Positions 36,699 through 45,500 of a stretch of 64,000 nucleotides of DNA are shown piece after piece. A model generated the notes under the pieces. It saw only the letters and a list, made by a program, of their open reading frames with translations, was not told the DNA's origin and did no database searches. A program made the translations under genes and the position numbers. Each line of letters begins with the position of its first letter. Position 1 is the stretch's first letter. The stretch is from Microbacterium luticocti DSM 19459 (GTDB taxonomy: Bacteria; Actinomycetota; Actinomycetes; Actinomycetales; Microbacteriaceae): contig NZ_AULS01000018.1 in assembly GCF_000422405.1 (NCBI RefSeq), positions 1 through 64,000 on the forward strand, read 5' to 3'.

Positions 36699-37697
36699 TC
36701 ACGCGCCGAAGGTCGACTCCCCCAGTTCGGCGAGAATCCGGTTCAGATCCTGAACCGTTGCGAAGTCAATGCTGATCTGGCCTTTTCTCGCACCCAAGCT
36801 GACCTTGACCTTGGTGTTCAGCCGATCACCGAGCCGCTCGGCGACCTCGTTGAGGTAGGCCTGCCGCGCACCCGGTTTGGGTGGCGTGCTGCGGGTCGCC
36901 GCGGCATCCTTCGCCTTCGCGGCGGCCTCGGCCGCGCGCACCGACAGGTCCTCATTGACGATCTTGTCGGCCAGGCGTGCCATGGCGTCGGGGTCGTCGA
37001 GCGAGAGGATGGCGCGGGCGTGGCCGGCGCTGAGCACCCCGGCGGCGACCCGCTGCTGCACCGGAACCGGCAGCTTGAGCAACCGGATCGTGTTGCTGAT
37101 CTGGGGGCGGGACCGTCCGATGCGGGTGGCCAGCTCCTCCTGGGTGATGCCGAAGTCGTCGAGCAGCTGCTGGTACGCGGACGCCTCTTCGAGGGGGTTC
37201 AGTTCGGAGCGGTGCAGGTTCTCGAGCAGGGCGTCGCGCAGCAGGTGCTCGTCGGCGGTGTCGCGCAGGATCGCGGGGATGGATTCCAGTCCCGCCTCGC
37301 GAGCGGCACGGGTGCGGCGCTCGCCCATGATGAGTTCGTAGTCGCCATCGCCGTTCTCGCGCACCACGACCGGTTGCAGCACACCGAACTCACGCACACT
37401 GTGCACCAGTTCGGCGAGATCGTCCGCGTCGAAGACCGTGCGCGGCTGTCGGGGGTTGGGGACGATCCGGCGCGGATCGACCTGGATCAGGCGGGCACCC
37501 GGGACGGCGACGAGCTCGGCGTCGGGGGCGTCGGCCGTGGCATCCGTGGCAGGGGTCTTCGGCTTCTCCGTACGCGTACCGGCCGTGCGCGGCGTCGCGC
37601 CCGGGAAGAAGACGTCGACGGGGCGCTCCTGCGTCGCCTCTGCCGTGGGGATGAGCGCGCCGATGCCACGCCCGAGTCCTGTCCGCTTGGCCGCCAT
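36699..37697 (-). CDS. parB: Chromosome-partitioning protein ParB
   Basis: 332 residues. The N-terminal CTPase/ParB domain has [13 protein letters not shown] and the arginine motif [12 protein letters not shown]; the central HTH reads [23 protein letters not shown], and the C-terminal 60 residues are the dimerisation domain ([17 protein letters not shown]). It binds parS and spreads on DNA. The start overlaps the parA stop by one base (TGATG). Nine parS sites lie 0.9-3.1 kb upstream, so its targets are unusually close. Confidence 0.96.
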   Translation of the reverse strand: MAAKRTGLGRGIGALIPTAEATQERPVDVFFPGATPRTAGTRTEKPKTPATDATADAPDAELVAVPGARLIQVDPRRIVPNPRQPRTVFDADDLAELVHSVREFGVLQPVVVRENGDGDYELIMGERRTRAAREAGLESIPAILRDTADEHLLRDALLENLHRSELNPLEEASAYQQLLDDFGITQEELATRIGRSRPQISNTIRLLKLPVPVQQRVAAGVLSAGHARAILSLDDPDAMARLADKIVNEDLSVRAAEAAAKAKDAAATRSTPPKPGARQAYLNEVAERLGDRLNTKVKVSLGARKGQISIDFATVQDLNRILAELGESTFGA

Positions 37698-38653
37698 CAG
37701 GCGCCTCCTTCATTCGCCGCCGACTCGGCGTGCGTGTCGTTGTACCGCTGGATGATCTCGACGGCGGCCTCGCGGTAGGCGATGGCACCGGCCGACTGGC
37801 CGTCGTAGGCGATGACCGTCTGACCGAAGCTGGGCGCCTCACTCACCCGTACCGAACGGGGGATCACGGTGTCGAGCACCTGCTCGGCGAAGTGCGAGCG
37901 CACCTCTTCGGCGACCTGCTGTGCGAGGCGGGTGCGCCCGTCGTACATCGTGAGCAGGATCGTCGAGACGTGCAGAGCCGGATTGAGATGCTTCTGGATC
38001 ATGCGCACGTTGCCGAGCAGCTGACTCAGGCCCTCGAGCGCGTAGTACTCGCACTGGATCGGGATGAGCACTTCGTGTGCGGCGGTGAAGGCGTTGATCG
38101 TGAGCAGCCCCAGCGACGGCGGGCAGTCGATGATGACGAAGTCCGGCTTGTGCTCCACGGTGCTGAGGTAGTCCTCGAGTGCGGTGCGCAGCCGGTGTTC
38201 GCGGGCGACCTGAGATACGAGTTCGATCTCGGCGCCGGCGAGGTGGATCGTGCTGGGTGCGCAGGTGAGCAGGTCGGACTCGGGGCTGGTCTGCACGATG
38301 TCTGAGATCGGGAACTCGTCGATCAGGACGTCGTAGACGCTGGGGGTGTCCGTGCCATGGGGGATGCTGAGTGCGGTCGACGCGTTCCCTTGGGGATCGA
38401 GGTCGACGACGAGCACGCGAGCACCGACGTTCGCGAGCGCGGCAGCGAGGTTGACGGCGGTCGTCGTCTTACCGACGCCACCCTTCTGGTTCGACACGGT
38501 GATGATGCGCGTGCGCCCGGGAAGTGAGACCGTCGCTGAGTCCAGGTTCTTGCGCCGCGCGGTCAGATCGGCGAGTTCGCGCGCGATGGGGCTGTCGTCG
38601 AGAGGGTCGAGTGCCGTGACGTCCGAGTTCTCGGATTGTTTCACGTGAAACAC
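37697..38653 (-). CDS. parA: Chromosome-partitioning ATPase ParA
   Basis: 318 residues if the GTG at 38653 is used. The deviant Walker A KGGVGKTT is at 57-64, followed by VVDLDPQGN and [15 protein letters not shown]. It moves ParB-bound origins apart. The start is not certain: GTG at 38653 follows GAGGGAG almost without spacer, and an in-frame GTG at 38644 is better spaced from that purine run. Both lie within a parS sequence, so the first residues (FHVK) are encoded by parS itself. Confidence 0.93.
   Translation of the reverse strand: MFHVKQSENSDVTALDPLDDSPIARELADLTARRKNLDSATVSLPGRTRIITVSNQKGGVGKTTTAVNLAAALANVGARVLVVDLDPQGNASTALSIPHGTDTPSVYDVLIDEFPISDIVQTSPESDLLTCAPSTIHLAGAEIELVSQVAREHRLRTALEDYLSTVEHKPDFVIIDCPPSLGLLTINAFTAAHEVLIPIQCEYYALEGLSQLLGNVRMIQKHLNPALHVSTILLTMYDGRTRLAQQVAEEVRSHFAEQVLDTVIPRSVRVSEAPSFGQTVIAYDGQSAGAIAYREAAVEIIQRYNDTHAESAANEGGA
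38637..38652. other. parS site 1 (overlaps parA start)
   Basis: TGTTTCACGTGAAACA, a perfect match to the ParB-binding consensus. It covers the parA start region, so ParB binding would directly block parA-parB initiation. Confidence 0.95.
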
Positions 38654-38832
38654 ACTCCCTCTTCGTGCGGTCGACCCCGTCAAGTCTAGACGGCACCTCC
38701 CCCACCGCCGGCCCATCGGGACGCTCACGCGGGCCGCGATCGCGCCCCCGATACCGCCGCGTCACACACCCGCACGCCGGCCGTGGAAGGAAGCACCCGG
38801 AGGCCGATCAACAATTCCTCCCGCGCCAGACG

Positions 38833-38848
38833 CGTTTCACGTGAAACA
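38833..38848. other. parS site 2
   Basis: CGTTTCACGTGAAACA, perfect 14-bp core GTTTCACGTGAAAC. First element of the tandem 210-bp repeats. Confidence 0.95.
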
Positions 38849-39053
38849 TCGTCTCGGCGCGACGGTGCGGCCGCCACACACCGTCCCCGAGTCGACCATC
38901 CGGCCATTACCCAACCACGCGAGAGAACACGGCAGCGGCTCGGACAACCCGGCGGTGGCGTATGCAACACGATGTGGGGCGCGACGCGGACGAGTCGAGT
39001 GTGTCGAGTGGGCGGTCCGAAACAGACAGAGGTGTTCGCCGCGAGCCCCCACC

Positions 39054-39069
39054 CGTTTCACGTGAAACA
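39054..39069. other. parS site 3
   Basis: CGTTTCACGTGAAACA, perfect core, heads the second tandem unit. Confidence 0.95.
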
Positions 39070-39261
39070 TCGTCTAATCGCAACGAACGCGTCGGACGCA
39101 CAGACTGCCGTCCAACCGACCATCACGGCCAACCACGTGTCAGAACACGGCAGCAGGTGAGACAACATGGCCGGGGCGCACGCAACACGATGTCGGCGAG
39201 ACAACACGACGTGGGCGAGTGGAGCGTGCAGTCGGAAAGCGAAGGATCCCTCCGGCCGACC

Positions 39262-39277
39262 CGTTTCACGTGAAACA
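39262..39277. other. parS site 4
   Basis: CGTTTCACGTGAAACA, perfect core, heads the third tandem unit. Confidence 0.95.
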
Positions 39278-39472
39278 TCGTCTCTGCGTGACCCGACGCG
39301 TCCACCAGCACTGACGTCGAATCAACTATTCGGATACGCCCAACGATGTGTGAGAACACGGCAGCAGATGCGACCGCGTGGTGATAGCCACAACACGATG
39401 TGATCGAGACAACACGACCTGCGCGAGTGGGGCGCAGAGTCCAACACAGAGGTGTTCCCGCTGGGTCCGGGC

Positions 39473-39488
39473 CGTTTCAAGTGAAACA
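39473..39488. other. Degenerate parS site 5
   Basis: CGTTTCAAGTGAAACA: one centre base differs from the consensus (A for C), which breaks the central CG. It heads the fourth, partial tandem unit, so it is probably a decayed copy with weaker ParB binding. Confidence 0.75.
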
Positions 39489-39584
39489 TCGTCTCGATGC
39501 GATGGATACGTCCGCTCCACACGGCCACCGCTTCGGTGACGGCGGCCACCCGGTCAACCGGACCGAGCCGATACCGGCGCATTC

Positions 39585-39600
39585 CGTTTCACGTGAAACA
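39585..39600. other. parS site 6
   Basis: CGTTTCACGTGAAACA, perfect core, in the parA-rsmG gap. Confidence 0.95.
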
Positions 39601-39672
39601 TGCACCGCGCACCCACCGCCCGGTCGCCTCTGCCGCCCGCGGTTCGGCAACCATCGCGGGCTGTCATCGCAG

Positions 39673-39688
39673 TGTTTCACGTGAAACG
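39673..39688. other. parS site 7
   Basis: TGTTTCACGTGAAACG, perfect core, 88 bp from site 6. Confidence 0.95.
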
Positions 39689-39902
39689 TTCACGTGGACC
39701 CGGGTGCCGGCGTGACGTACGCTTTCGCGTGCGGCCTCCCCTCACACAACGAGCCCCACGTCCACAAGCTGCGAGCTCCAACCCGCTCGCGCCAGCGGAT
39801 CACCGGACGCTTTCCCGCACACCCCAATCCGATGGCGAACAACCCGGTGGCGAACCAGCCCGCGAGTGATGCCAGAGCGGGGGAGGCGAACAGGATGCTG
39901 CT

Positions 39903-39918
39903 TGTTTCACGTGAAACG
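39903..39918. other. parS site 8
   Basis: TGTTTCACGTGAAACG, perfect core, 169 bp beyond the 3' end of rsmG. Confidence 0.95.
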
Positions 39919-40087
39919 TCGTCCCGTTCGTCACCAGCTCCACTGGCCCAGCCCCACGCAGATGCGACAACGCCACGACGCATCAGCGCGTGCAGACCGG
40001 GATCACCTCCCGTGATTCGCCCAGGGTGCGGTGACCTCGCGGTCGTCAATCGTCATCACGGCACCGAAACGCCAGCGCCACACCGTT

Positions 40088-40735
40088 CTAGCGACGATGA
40101 CCGACGGTGGCCCGCACGACGCGAGATGGCTCGGGGACGATCCCCTCACCGACCAGCTCGACGCGCACATCACTCAGTCCGAACCGTCGGATCTGCTTCT
40201 GTGCCGCCTCGATCTCGGCCGGCGCCCCCGCACCCTTCAGCAACACGAGCTCGCCACCGTCCCGCACCAACGGTGCCGTCAGCGGGATCAGTGTGCGCAG
40301 TGCGCTCACCGCACGAGCGGTCACCGCATCCAGCACCGGCCCCTGCTTCCACTCCTCGGCCCGCGCACGCACGACCTCGACGTTGTCCAGCCCCAGCTGC
40401 TGCTTCTGTTCCTGCAGCCAGGCCACCCGCCGTTCCATGGGCTCGATGAGCACCCACTCGACGTCCGGTCGCGCGATCGCCAGCACCAGGCCCGGCAGGC
40501 CGGCGCCCGAACCGACATCGCCCACCCGCCCGGAGAACAGTGGCGCGATCACTGCACTGTTCAGGATGTGGCGCGACCACAGCCGCGGCCGTTCGAGTGG
40601 GCCGATAAGACCACGTTCTTCGCCGTGTTCGGCGAGAGCGGTGGCGAACCGGCGGGCCGGTTCGATGCGATCACCGAACACGACGGCCGCCGCAGCCGGC
40701 TCCGACTCGACCGGCGGAACCGTGTCGTCAGTCAT
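40088..40735 (-). CDS. rsmG: 16S rRNA (guanine527-N7)-methyltransferase
   Basis: 215 residues. The SAM site is VGDVGSGAGLPGLVLAI, and LWSRHILNSAVIAPLF before it is typical of RsmG (GidB). It methylates G527 of 16S rRNA. The start codon lies directly next to parS site 9: the 15 bp between the khpB stop and this ATG are wholly parS, so there is no separate ribosome-binding site and translation is probably coupled to khpB. Confidence 0.95.
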   Translation of the reverse strand: MTDDTVPPVESEPAAAAVVFGDRIEPARRFATALAEHGEERGLIGPLERPRLWSRHILNSAVIAPLFSGRVGDVGSGAGLPGLVLAIARPDVEWVLIEPMERRVAWLQEQKQQLGLDNVEVVRARAEEWKQGPVLDAVTARAVSALRTLIPLTAPLVRDGGELVLLKGAGAPAEIEAAQKQIRRFGLSDVRVELVGEGIVPEPSRVVRATVGHRR

Positions 40736-40750
40736 GTTTCACGTGAAACA
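40735..40750. other. parS site 9 (fills the khpB-rsmG gap)
   Basis: TGTTTCACGTGAAACA, perfect. It starts at the last base pair of the rsmG ATG and ends at the base before the khpB stop codon. Confidence 0.95.
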
Positions 40751-41257
40751 TCAGCCGCGGCGGATGACCGTGTGTCGGTCGGCGCCGTCACCGTACGACT
40801 CCGAGACGAAGCCCCGGTCGGCCACGATGTCGTGGACCAGCTTGCGCTCGTAGCTCGACATGGCCGGCAGCGACGCCTGTGACGCACCGTCCTCGAGCTT
40901 TTCGATCGCGCGGTCGACCAGCACGGCGAGCTCGCGTTGCCGCGCGTCGCGTGATCCACCGATGTCGAGGATCAGTCGCGAGAACCGGCCGGTGCGGTTC
41001 TGCACCGCCAACCGGGTGAGCTCCTGCACGGCCTGCACGGTGTCGGGGTCGGCCAGAGCGCCCAATGCCGCGGCATCCTCCGCCTCGACGGACACATACG
41101 CACGGCCGTTGCGCACATCGAGGGTCAGGTCACCGTCGACGTCGGCGATGTCGAGCAGTCCCTCGACGAAGTCGGCGGCGATGTCACCCTCTTCTTCGAG
41201 CTGCTCGACCGTCACGTCCTGATCGTCGGAGGGGGCAGGGATCTCTGTCGTCGACAT
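40751..41257 (-). CDS. khpB: RNA-binding protein KhpB (Jag), KH and R3H domains
   Basis: 168 residues. After an acidic N-terminus (1-35) the KH-II domain spans roughly 40-105, and the R3H domain carries ARQRELAVLVDRAIEKL and LPAMSSYERKLVHDIVADRG. The separate N-terminal Jag domain of firmicute proteins is missing, as is usual in actinobacteria. KhpB binds RNA with KhpA and affects cell division and elongation. Located in the conserved yidC-khpB-rsmG order, 22 bp after yidC. I chose the ATG at 41257. Confidence 0.93.
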   Translation of the reverse strand: MSTTEIPAPSDDQDVTVEQLEEEGDIAADFVEGLLDIADVDGDLTLDVRNGRAYVSVEAEDAAALGALADPDTVQAVQELTRLAVQNRTGRFSRLILDIGGSRDARQRELAVLVDRAIEKLEDGASQASLPAMSSYERKLVHDIVADRGFVSESYGDGADRHTVIRRG

Positions 41258-41279
41258 GGTGTTCCTTACTCTCGACAGG

Positions 41280-42392
41280 TCAGGACTTCGTGGGCGCCGG
41301 CCCATCGGCCGCACCCGGTCTCTTCTTCTTGGCCCGCTGCTTGCTCATCGGCTGCTGACGCTTCGGTGCCTGGGCTTTGGCCTTCTCGGCCTCCTCGAGC
41401 AGACGCTGCTGCTCCGCGACGTACTTCTCCATCGGCACGATCTTGCCGTTGGCGTCCAGGGCCTTGCCCTTGCGCGCCAGACGCTCTTCGCGCTCCTTGG
41501 CCGCCTGCGAGCCGGGCGTCGGCATGTTGCGGATGACCATGAACTGCTGCACCGCGGTCCAGATGTTCGAGGTGAACCAGTAGATGACCACACCGAGCGG
41601 GAAGAACACACCCGAGAACACGAACGCGAACGGCAGGATGTAGACCATCATCCGCTGCATCTTGTACGCCTGGCCTTGCTTGGCCTCGGGCGAGAGGTTC
41701 TTCGAGACGATCTGCAACTGGGTGAAGAACTGCGACGCGATCATCAGCACGACCAGCGTCACCATGATCGTCGTGGTGGTCTGCCAGCCGGCTTCCTTCA
41801 GCTGCAGCACGCCCTGCAGCGACTCGTGCAGCGACGCCACGCCGAACAGCCGCGCGTTGTAGAACTCTAGCGTCAGCTCGGGCGTCAACCAGAAGATGCC
41901 GCCGTGACCGAGTTCGGCGTTGGTCTTGATCGTCGACAGCACGCTGTACAGCGAGAAGAACACCGGCATCTGCACCAGGATCGGCAGACAGCCCGACACC
42001 GGTGAGGTGCCATTCTTCTTGTACAGCGCCATCGTCTCGCGGCTCATCGCCTCACGCGAGAGCTGGTCGCGCTTGCCCTTGTACTTCCCCTGGATCTTCT
42101 TGAGCTCAGGCGCGATCTCCATCATCTTGCGCTGGCTCTTGATCTGCTTGACGAACAGCGGAACGAGCGCCGCACGCACCACGATGACCAGGCCGATGAT
42201 GGACAAAACCCAGGTCAGACCGCCAGCCGGGTTCATACCGACGAATGTGAACAGGGCGTGGAAGGCGACGAGGATGAGCTCGACCATCCACTTCAGCGGC
42301 CACAGCACGAACCCGATCGGATCGAAGCCGCCGCCTGAGGCGGTCGGCGACGGCGAGGGCGTGCTCGCGGCGAGAAACAGCAGATCCTGCAA
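41280..42392 (-). CDS. yidC: Membrane protein insertase YidC
   Basis: 370 residues, Oxa1/YidC family of Gram-positive length. The core has PLFVKQIKSQRKMMEIAPELKKIQGKYKGKRDQL, the conserved Arg-containing groove region and NGTSPVSGCLPILVQMPVFFSLYSVL. The C-terminus is Lys-rich and ends in a basic tail. It inserts membrane proteins with and without Sec. There is no lipobox Cys at the N-terminus, unlike many firmicute YidC proteins. Confidence 0.96.
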   Translation of the reverse strand: MQDLLFLAASTPSPSPTASGGGFDPIGFVLWPLKWMVELILVAFHALFTFVGMNPAGGLTWVLSIIGLVIVVRAALVPLFVKQIKSQRKMMEIAPELKKIQGKYKGKRDQLSREAMSRETMALYKKNGTSPVSGCLPILVQMPVFFSLYSVLSTIKTNAELGHGGIFWLTPELTLEFYNARLFGVASLHESLQGVLQLKEAGWQTTTTIMVTLVVLMIASQFFTQLQIVSKNLSPEAKQGQAYKMQRMMVYILPFAFVFSGVFFPLGVVIYWFTSNIWTAVQQFMVIRNMPTPGSQAAKEREERLARKGKALDANGKIVPMEKYVAEQQRLLEEAEKAKAQAPKRQQPMSKQRAKKKRPGAADGPAPTKS

Positions 42393-42396
42393 CGGA

Positions 42397-42753
42397 TCAG
42401 TCCTTTCTGGGGGGCACGACGAATCCGTGCGGAGTCAGCTCGTAACAGAAGCGGGGGTTCACGCGCACATCGTCGATGCCGCCGGCCGCCCACGGGTGGC
42501 ACCGCGCGATGCGGGCCGCGGCCAGCACCGTGCCCTTCGTGGCACCGTGCTGCTGCACCGCCCCGACCGCATAGGCCGAGCACGAGGGGTAGTACTTGCA
42601 GACGTCGCCGTAGGTGTGCGAGATCGTCGCGCGATAGCCGTGCAGCAGAGCCAGCAGCACGTTACGGGGCAGAAGAAGGATGCTGCGCCACAGACCGGTG
42701 TGACGGAACCCGCCGCTGCCGACATAGGCCGTCGGCAGCGTGGTCGCGCTCAC
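42397..42753 (-). CDS. yidD: Membrane protein insertion efficiency factor YidD
   Basis: 118 residues starting with GTG (MSATTLPTAYVG). The family core LLALLHGYRATISHTYGDVCKYYPSCSAYAVGAVQQHG with its three Cys is intact, followed by ARIARCHPWAAGGIDDV. It has an amphipathic N-terminal helix and works near YidC. The GTG overlaps the rnpA stop by 4 bp, and yidC follows 4 bp after its end. Confidence 0.95.
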   Translation of the reverse strand: MSATTLPTAYVGSGGFRHTGLWRSILLLPRNVLLALLHGYRATISHTYGDVCKYYPSCSAYAVGAVQQHGATKGTVLAAARIARCHPWAAGGIDDVRVNPRFCYELTPHGFVVPPRKD

Positions 42754-43085
42754 GCGGCCCTCCGCGCCAGGCACCGGGCGACCTCGGCCTGAAGTTGCGC
42801 GTAATCGGCGTGCGCTGCGGCCGGCAGTGCACGGATCACCACGTCCACGCCGGTGCGCACCTGCGGCAGCGCGCCGGCGCACACTGCCTTGAGGCGACGG
42901 CGCACGGTGTTGCGCGTGACGGCGGTGCCGACCTGCTTGCTCACGATGAACCCGAACCGCGGCCCCCGCTGCTCGTCGGTTGAGACGACGTACGTCACGG
43001 TGTGCGGACCGGCACACTTCACACCCCGACGGACGACGGCCTTGTAATCCGCTCCGCGGGTCAGCCGATTCGGCCTCGCGAGCAC
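42750..43085 (-). CDS. rnpA: Ribonuclease P protein component
   Basis: 111 residues with a GTG start (MLARPNRLTRGADYKAVVRRG). The RNR-type motif VGTAVTRNTVRRRLK identifies the protein subunit of RNase P, which trims tRNA 5' leaders. The GTG at 43085 gives the standard N-terminus; longer in-frame versions read through rpmH antisense. It follows rpmH by 10 bp. Confidence 0.95.
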   Translation of the reverse strand: MLARPNRLTRGADYKAVVRRGVKCAGPHTVTYVVSTDEQRGPRFGFIVSKQVGTAVTRNTVRRRLKAVCAGALPQVRTGVDVVIRALPAAAHADYAQLQAEVARCLARRAA

Positions 43086-43095
43086 CGGAATCGGG

Positions 43096-43233
43096 TCAGG
43101 CCGACAGCTCGCTGCGGCCCTTGGCGCGGCGGGCCGACAGGATGCCACGGCCCGCGCGGGTGCGCATACGGGCACGGAAGCCGTGCTTCTTGGCACGACG
43201 GCGGTTGTTGGGCTGGAAGGTGCGCTTGCTCAT
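43096..43233 (-). CDS. rpmH: 50S ribosomal protein L34
   Basis: 45 residues: [20 protein letters not shown] followed by the rest of the family block up to [12 protein letters not shown]. This is the full L34 sequence. First gene of the minus-strand rpmH-to-parB arm, divergent from dnaA. Confidence 0.98.
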   Translation of the reverse strand: MSKRTFQPNNRRRAKKHGFRARMRTRAGRGILSARRAKGRSELSA

Positions 43234-43529
43234 GGGTACACTCCGGAGGTTCACCGGGTCTGATGCCCGGAGACGACGATGCGGGACCGCGCCCCTGGGG
43301 GCACAAGTCAACCGACTAAGGCTACGTCGCAGCCGGGGATAACTCAAACCGGATGCCGCGGGTCGCACATTATCCACAGGTGGGCGACATCCCCTGAAAG
43401 GGACACGCGGCCCGGCCCTACAGTGGAGTTTGCTCTCTGAGCACGCGCTGACTAGCGTTGCTCGGGCACGTTATCCACAGGCTGGGGCACCCGCTGTCGC
43501 CTGTGCCGCATCAACCGCCGGGGGAGGCC
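43234..43529. promoter_or_regulatory. rpmH-dnaA control region with DnaA boxes
   Basis: 296 bp between divergent starts. Two perfect DnaA boxes TTATCCACA lie at 43370-43378 and 43471-43479, and a weaker TTATCCCC (minus strand) near 43338-43345. The second perfect box is 50 bp before the dnaA ATG, as expected for dnaA autoregulation. Confidence 0.8.
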
Positions 43530-44936
43530 ATGTCAGCACAGGAAGATCCCGACGTCCCCATCTGGGGAACCGTGCTGCACCTGCTCGAGGCCGACGACCG
43601 GATCACCCCGCAGATGTGGGGCTTTCTGCACCTGGCCGTGCCGCAGGGCGTGATGGGCGGCATCCTCTACATCGACGTGCCCAACGACCTCACCGCGGCG
43701 CAGATCAACAAGCGCATGCGCGCTCCGATCATGGAGGCGCTCGAGCACGCCGGCGACGAGGTCTCGTCGTTCCGGGTCGTCGTGAACCCCGACATCACCG
43801 ACGCACACCTGACGGCTGCGATCCCGGTGCAGACCGCACCGTCGCCGACGGTCGAGCCGCAGCATCCCGAGCGTCTCGAACCGGCACCGCAGGCACCACG
43901 CAACGAAACGCGACTGAACCCGAAGTACACCTTCGACAGCTTCGTGATCGGCCAGTCCAACCGGTTCGCACATGCCGCGGCTGTCGCCGTCGCCGAGGCT
44001 CCCGCCAAGGCCTACAACCCGCTGTTCATCTACGGCGACTCGGGCCTGGGAAAGACCCACCTGCTGCACGCGATCGGCGACTACGCACAGAGCATGTACG
44101 CCGGCATCCGGGTGCGCTACGTCTCGAGCGAAGAGTTCACGAACGACTTCATCAACTCGATCGCCAACAATCGCGGCTCGGCGTTCCAGGCCCGCTACCG
44201 CGACGTCGACATCCTGCTGATCGACGACATCCAGTTCCTGCAGGGGCGCGCCGAGACGCAGGAGGCGTTCTTCCACACCTTCAACCAGCTGCACGACCAC
44301 GACAAGCAGGTCGTCATCACCAGTGACGTGCCGCCCAAGCACCTCACCGGCTTCGAGGACCGCATGCGCAGTCGGTTCGAGTGGGGGCTGATCACCGACG
44401 TGCAGGCGCCCGACCTCGAGACACGCATCGCGATCCTGCGAAAGAAGGCGCAGAGCGAGCGGCTGCAGATCCCCGACGAGGTGCTCGAGTACATCGCCAC
44501 CAAGGTCTCGACCAACATCCGCGAGCTCGAAGGCGCCCTCATCCGGGTGTCGGCGTTCGCGAGCCTGAACCGGTCGACGCTCGACATGACCCTCGCGCAG
44601 ACCGTGCTGCGCGACATCGTCGACCAGGACGACGCCAACATCATTTCGCCGACCGACATCATCACCGCCACCGCCGCCTACTTCAAGCTCTCGGTCGACG
44701 ACCTGTACGGGTCGAGCCGGTCGCAGGCGGTGGCGCAGGCCCGGCAGATCGCCATGTACCTGTGCCGTGAGCGCACCAGCCTGTCACTGCCCAAGATCGG
44801 CCAGCTGTTCGGCGGGCGCGACCACACCACGGTCATGTACGCGTACAAGAAGATCAGCGACCTGATGAAGGAACGCCGCTCGATCTTCAACCACGTCACC
44901 GACATCACCGCGCAGCTCGGCCGCAACGGCCGCTGA
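43530..44936 (+). CDS. dnaA: Chromosomal replication initiator DnaA
   Basis: 468 residues, slightly short for actinobacteria because the linker domain II is brief (about 110-130). Domain III has Walker [10 protein letters not shown], Walker [12 protein letters not shown] and sensor TSDVPPKHL; domain IV has the signature [16 protein letters not shown] for DnaA-box binding. I chose the ATG at 43530, which has GGGGGAGG directly upstream; 24 more in-frame codons exist but no better signal. It opens oriC just downstream. Confidence 0.97.
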   Translation: MSAQEDPDVPIWGTVLHLLEADDRITPQMWGFLHLAVPQGVMGGILYIDVPNDLTAAQINKRMRAPIMEALEHAGDEVSSFRVVVNPDITDAHLTAAIPVQTAPSPTVEPQHPERLEPAPQAPRNETRLNPKYTFDSFVIGQSNRFAHAAAVAVAEAPAKAYNPLFIYGDSGLGKTHLLHAIGDYAQSMYAGIRVRYVSSEEFTNDFINSIANNRGSAFQARYRDVDILLIDDIQFLQGRAETQEAFFHTFNQLHDHDKQVVITSDVPPKHLTGFEDRMRSRFEWGLITDVQAPDLETRIAILRKKAQSERLQIPDEVLEYIATKVSTNIRELEGALIRVSAFASLNRSTLDMTLAQTVLRDIVDQDDANIISPTDIITATAAYFKLSVDDLYGSSRSQAVAQARQIAMYLCRERTSLSLPKIGQLFGGRDHTTVMYAYKKISDLMKERRSIFNHVTDITAQLGRNGR

Positions 44937-45500
44937 ACCCGCCGCCGCGTTCCCACCGTCGACGACGCACAGGTCGGCCTCTCGGCCGTGAGCGATGCGT
45001 AGGTCGGCCGCCTGGCTGCGAACGCTCCGCACGCCGTCACGTCGGCATCCGATCCACGCCGAATCCGGTCTTGACAGCGGGATGCCGCATCCGCAGAATA
45101 TGCGTTCTGCACAGTGTGGATAACTTGTGGAGAACACGTTCCGAGGTGTCATCCGATGTGGGCGATGCGCCGGACGGTGTGGATAACTCGGGGACGGTCG
45201 GTCGCGGCCACCGCGGGTTGTCCCGCAGGATTCCGCAGCACATCCACATCTCACACGGATGTAGTTCCCTACTGCCGACGCCCATCCACCGACTTATCCA
45301 CAGTGTCCACAGCGGTTAACACCATCACAGAGACTTAACCGTGAAAGACCGATCCGATCACCTTCTGCACAGCGCTCCGGGTCCGGCTGCACAGTGGTCC
45401 GGGGTCCGGCCGGCCACGGCCGGTGTGCCCGGATGCCTCGGCAGGAGGGGACCGAGGGCACTAGCATGAGAAAGCCCACGCCCACATCAAGGGAGCGCAA
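44937..45500. other. oriC: Chromosomal origin of replication (oriC)
   Basis: 564-bp gap between dnaA and dnaN. Perfect DnaA boxes lie at 45115-45123 (minus), 45178-45186 (minus) and 45294-45302 (plus); looser variants such as CATCCACAT and TGTCCACAG lie between and after. The relatively A/T-rich stretch after the last box (about 45312-45345, with GTTAAC and ACTTAAC) is a candidate unwinding element. A degenerate direct repeat GACGCACAGGTCGGCC / GATGCGTAGGTCGGCC lies near 44963 and 44994. Confidence 0.9.

Larger units (their letters stand above)
38833..39584 (+). repeat. Diverged tandem repeats of about 210 bp, each headed by parS
   Basis: Units begin at 38833 (221 bp), 39054 (208 bp), 39262 (211 bp) and 39473 (partial). 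Each starts with CGTTTCACGTGAAACA followed by TCGTCT. Shared internal blocks recur in order: GAACACGGCAGC, then CAACACGATGTG, then a GAGTGG stretch and, in units 1 and 3, ACAGAGGTGTTC. The blocks between have diverged. The stretch from 38654 to 40087 has no convincing gene; open frames in it are by-products of the repeats. Confidence 0.85.

Noticed and set aside
38833..39584. CRISPR array or mobile-element repeats
   Set aside because: Each repeat head is a parS site next to parAB, and the intervening DNA is itself repeated, unlike spacers.
38841..39715. Several short frames in the parA-rsmG gap that start or end with FHVKR or SRET
   Set aside because: They are translations of the repeated parS core and drifted spacers; no start signals and no conserved protein.
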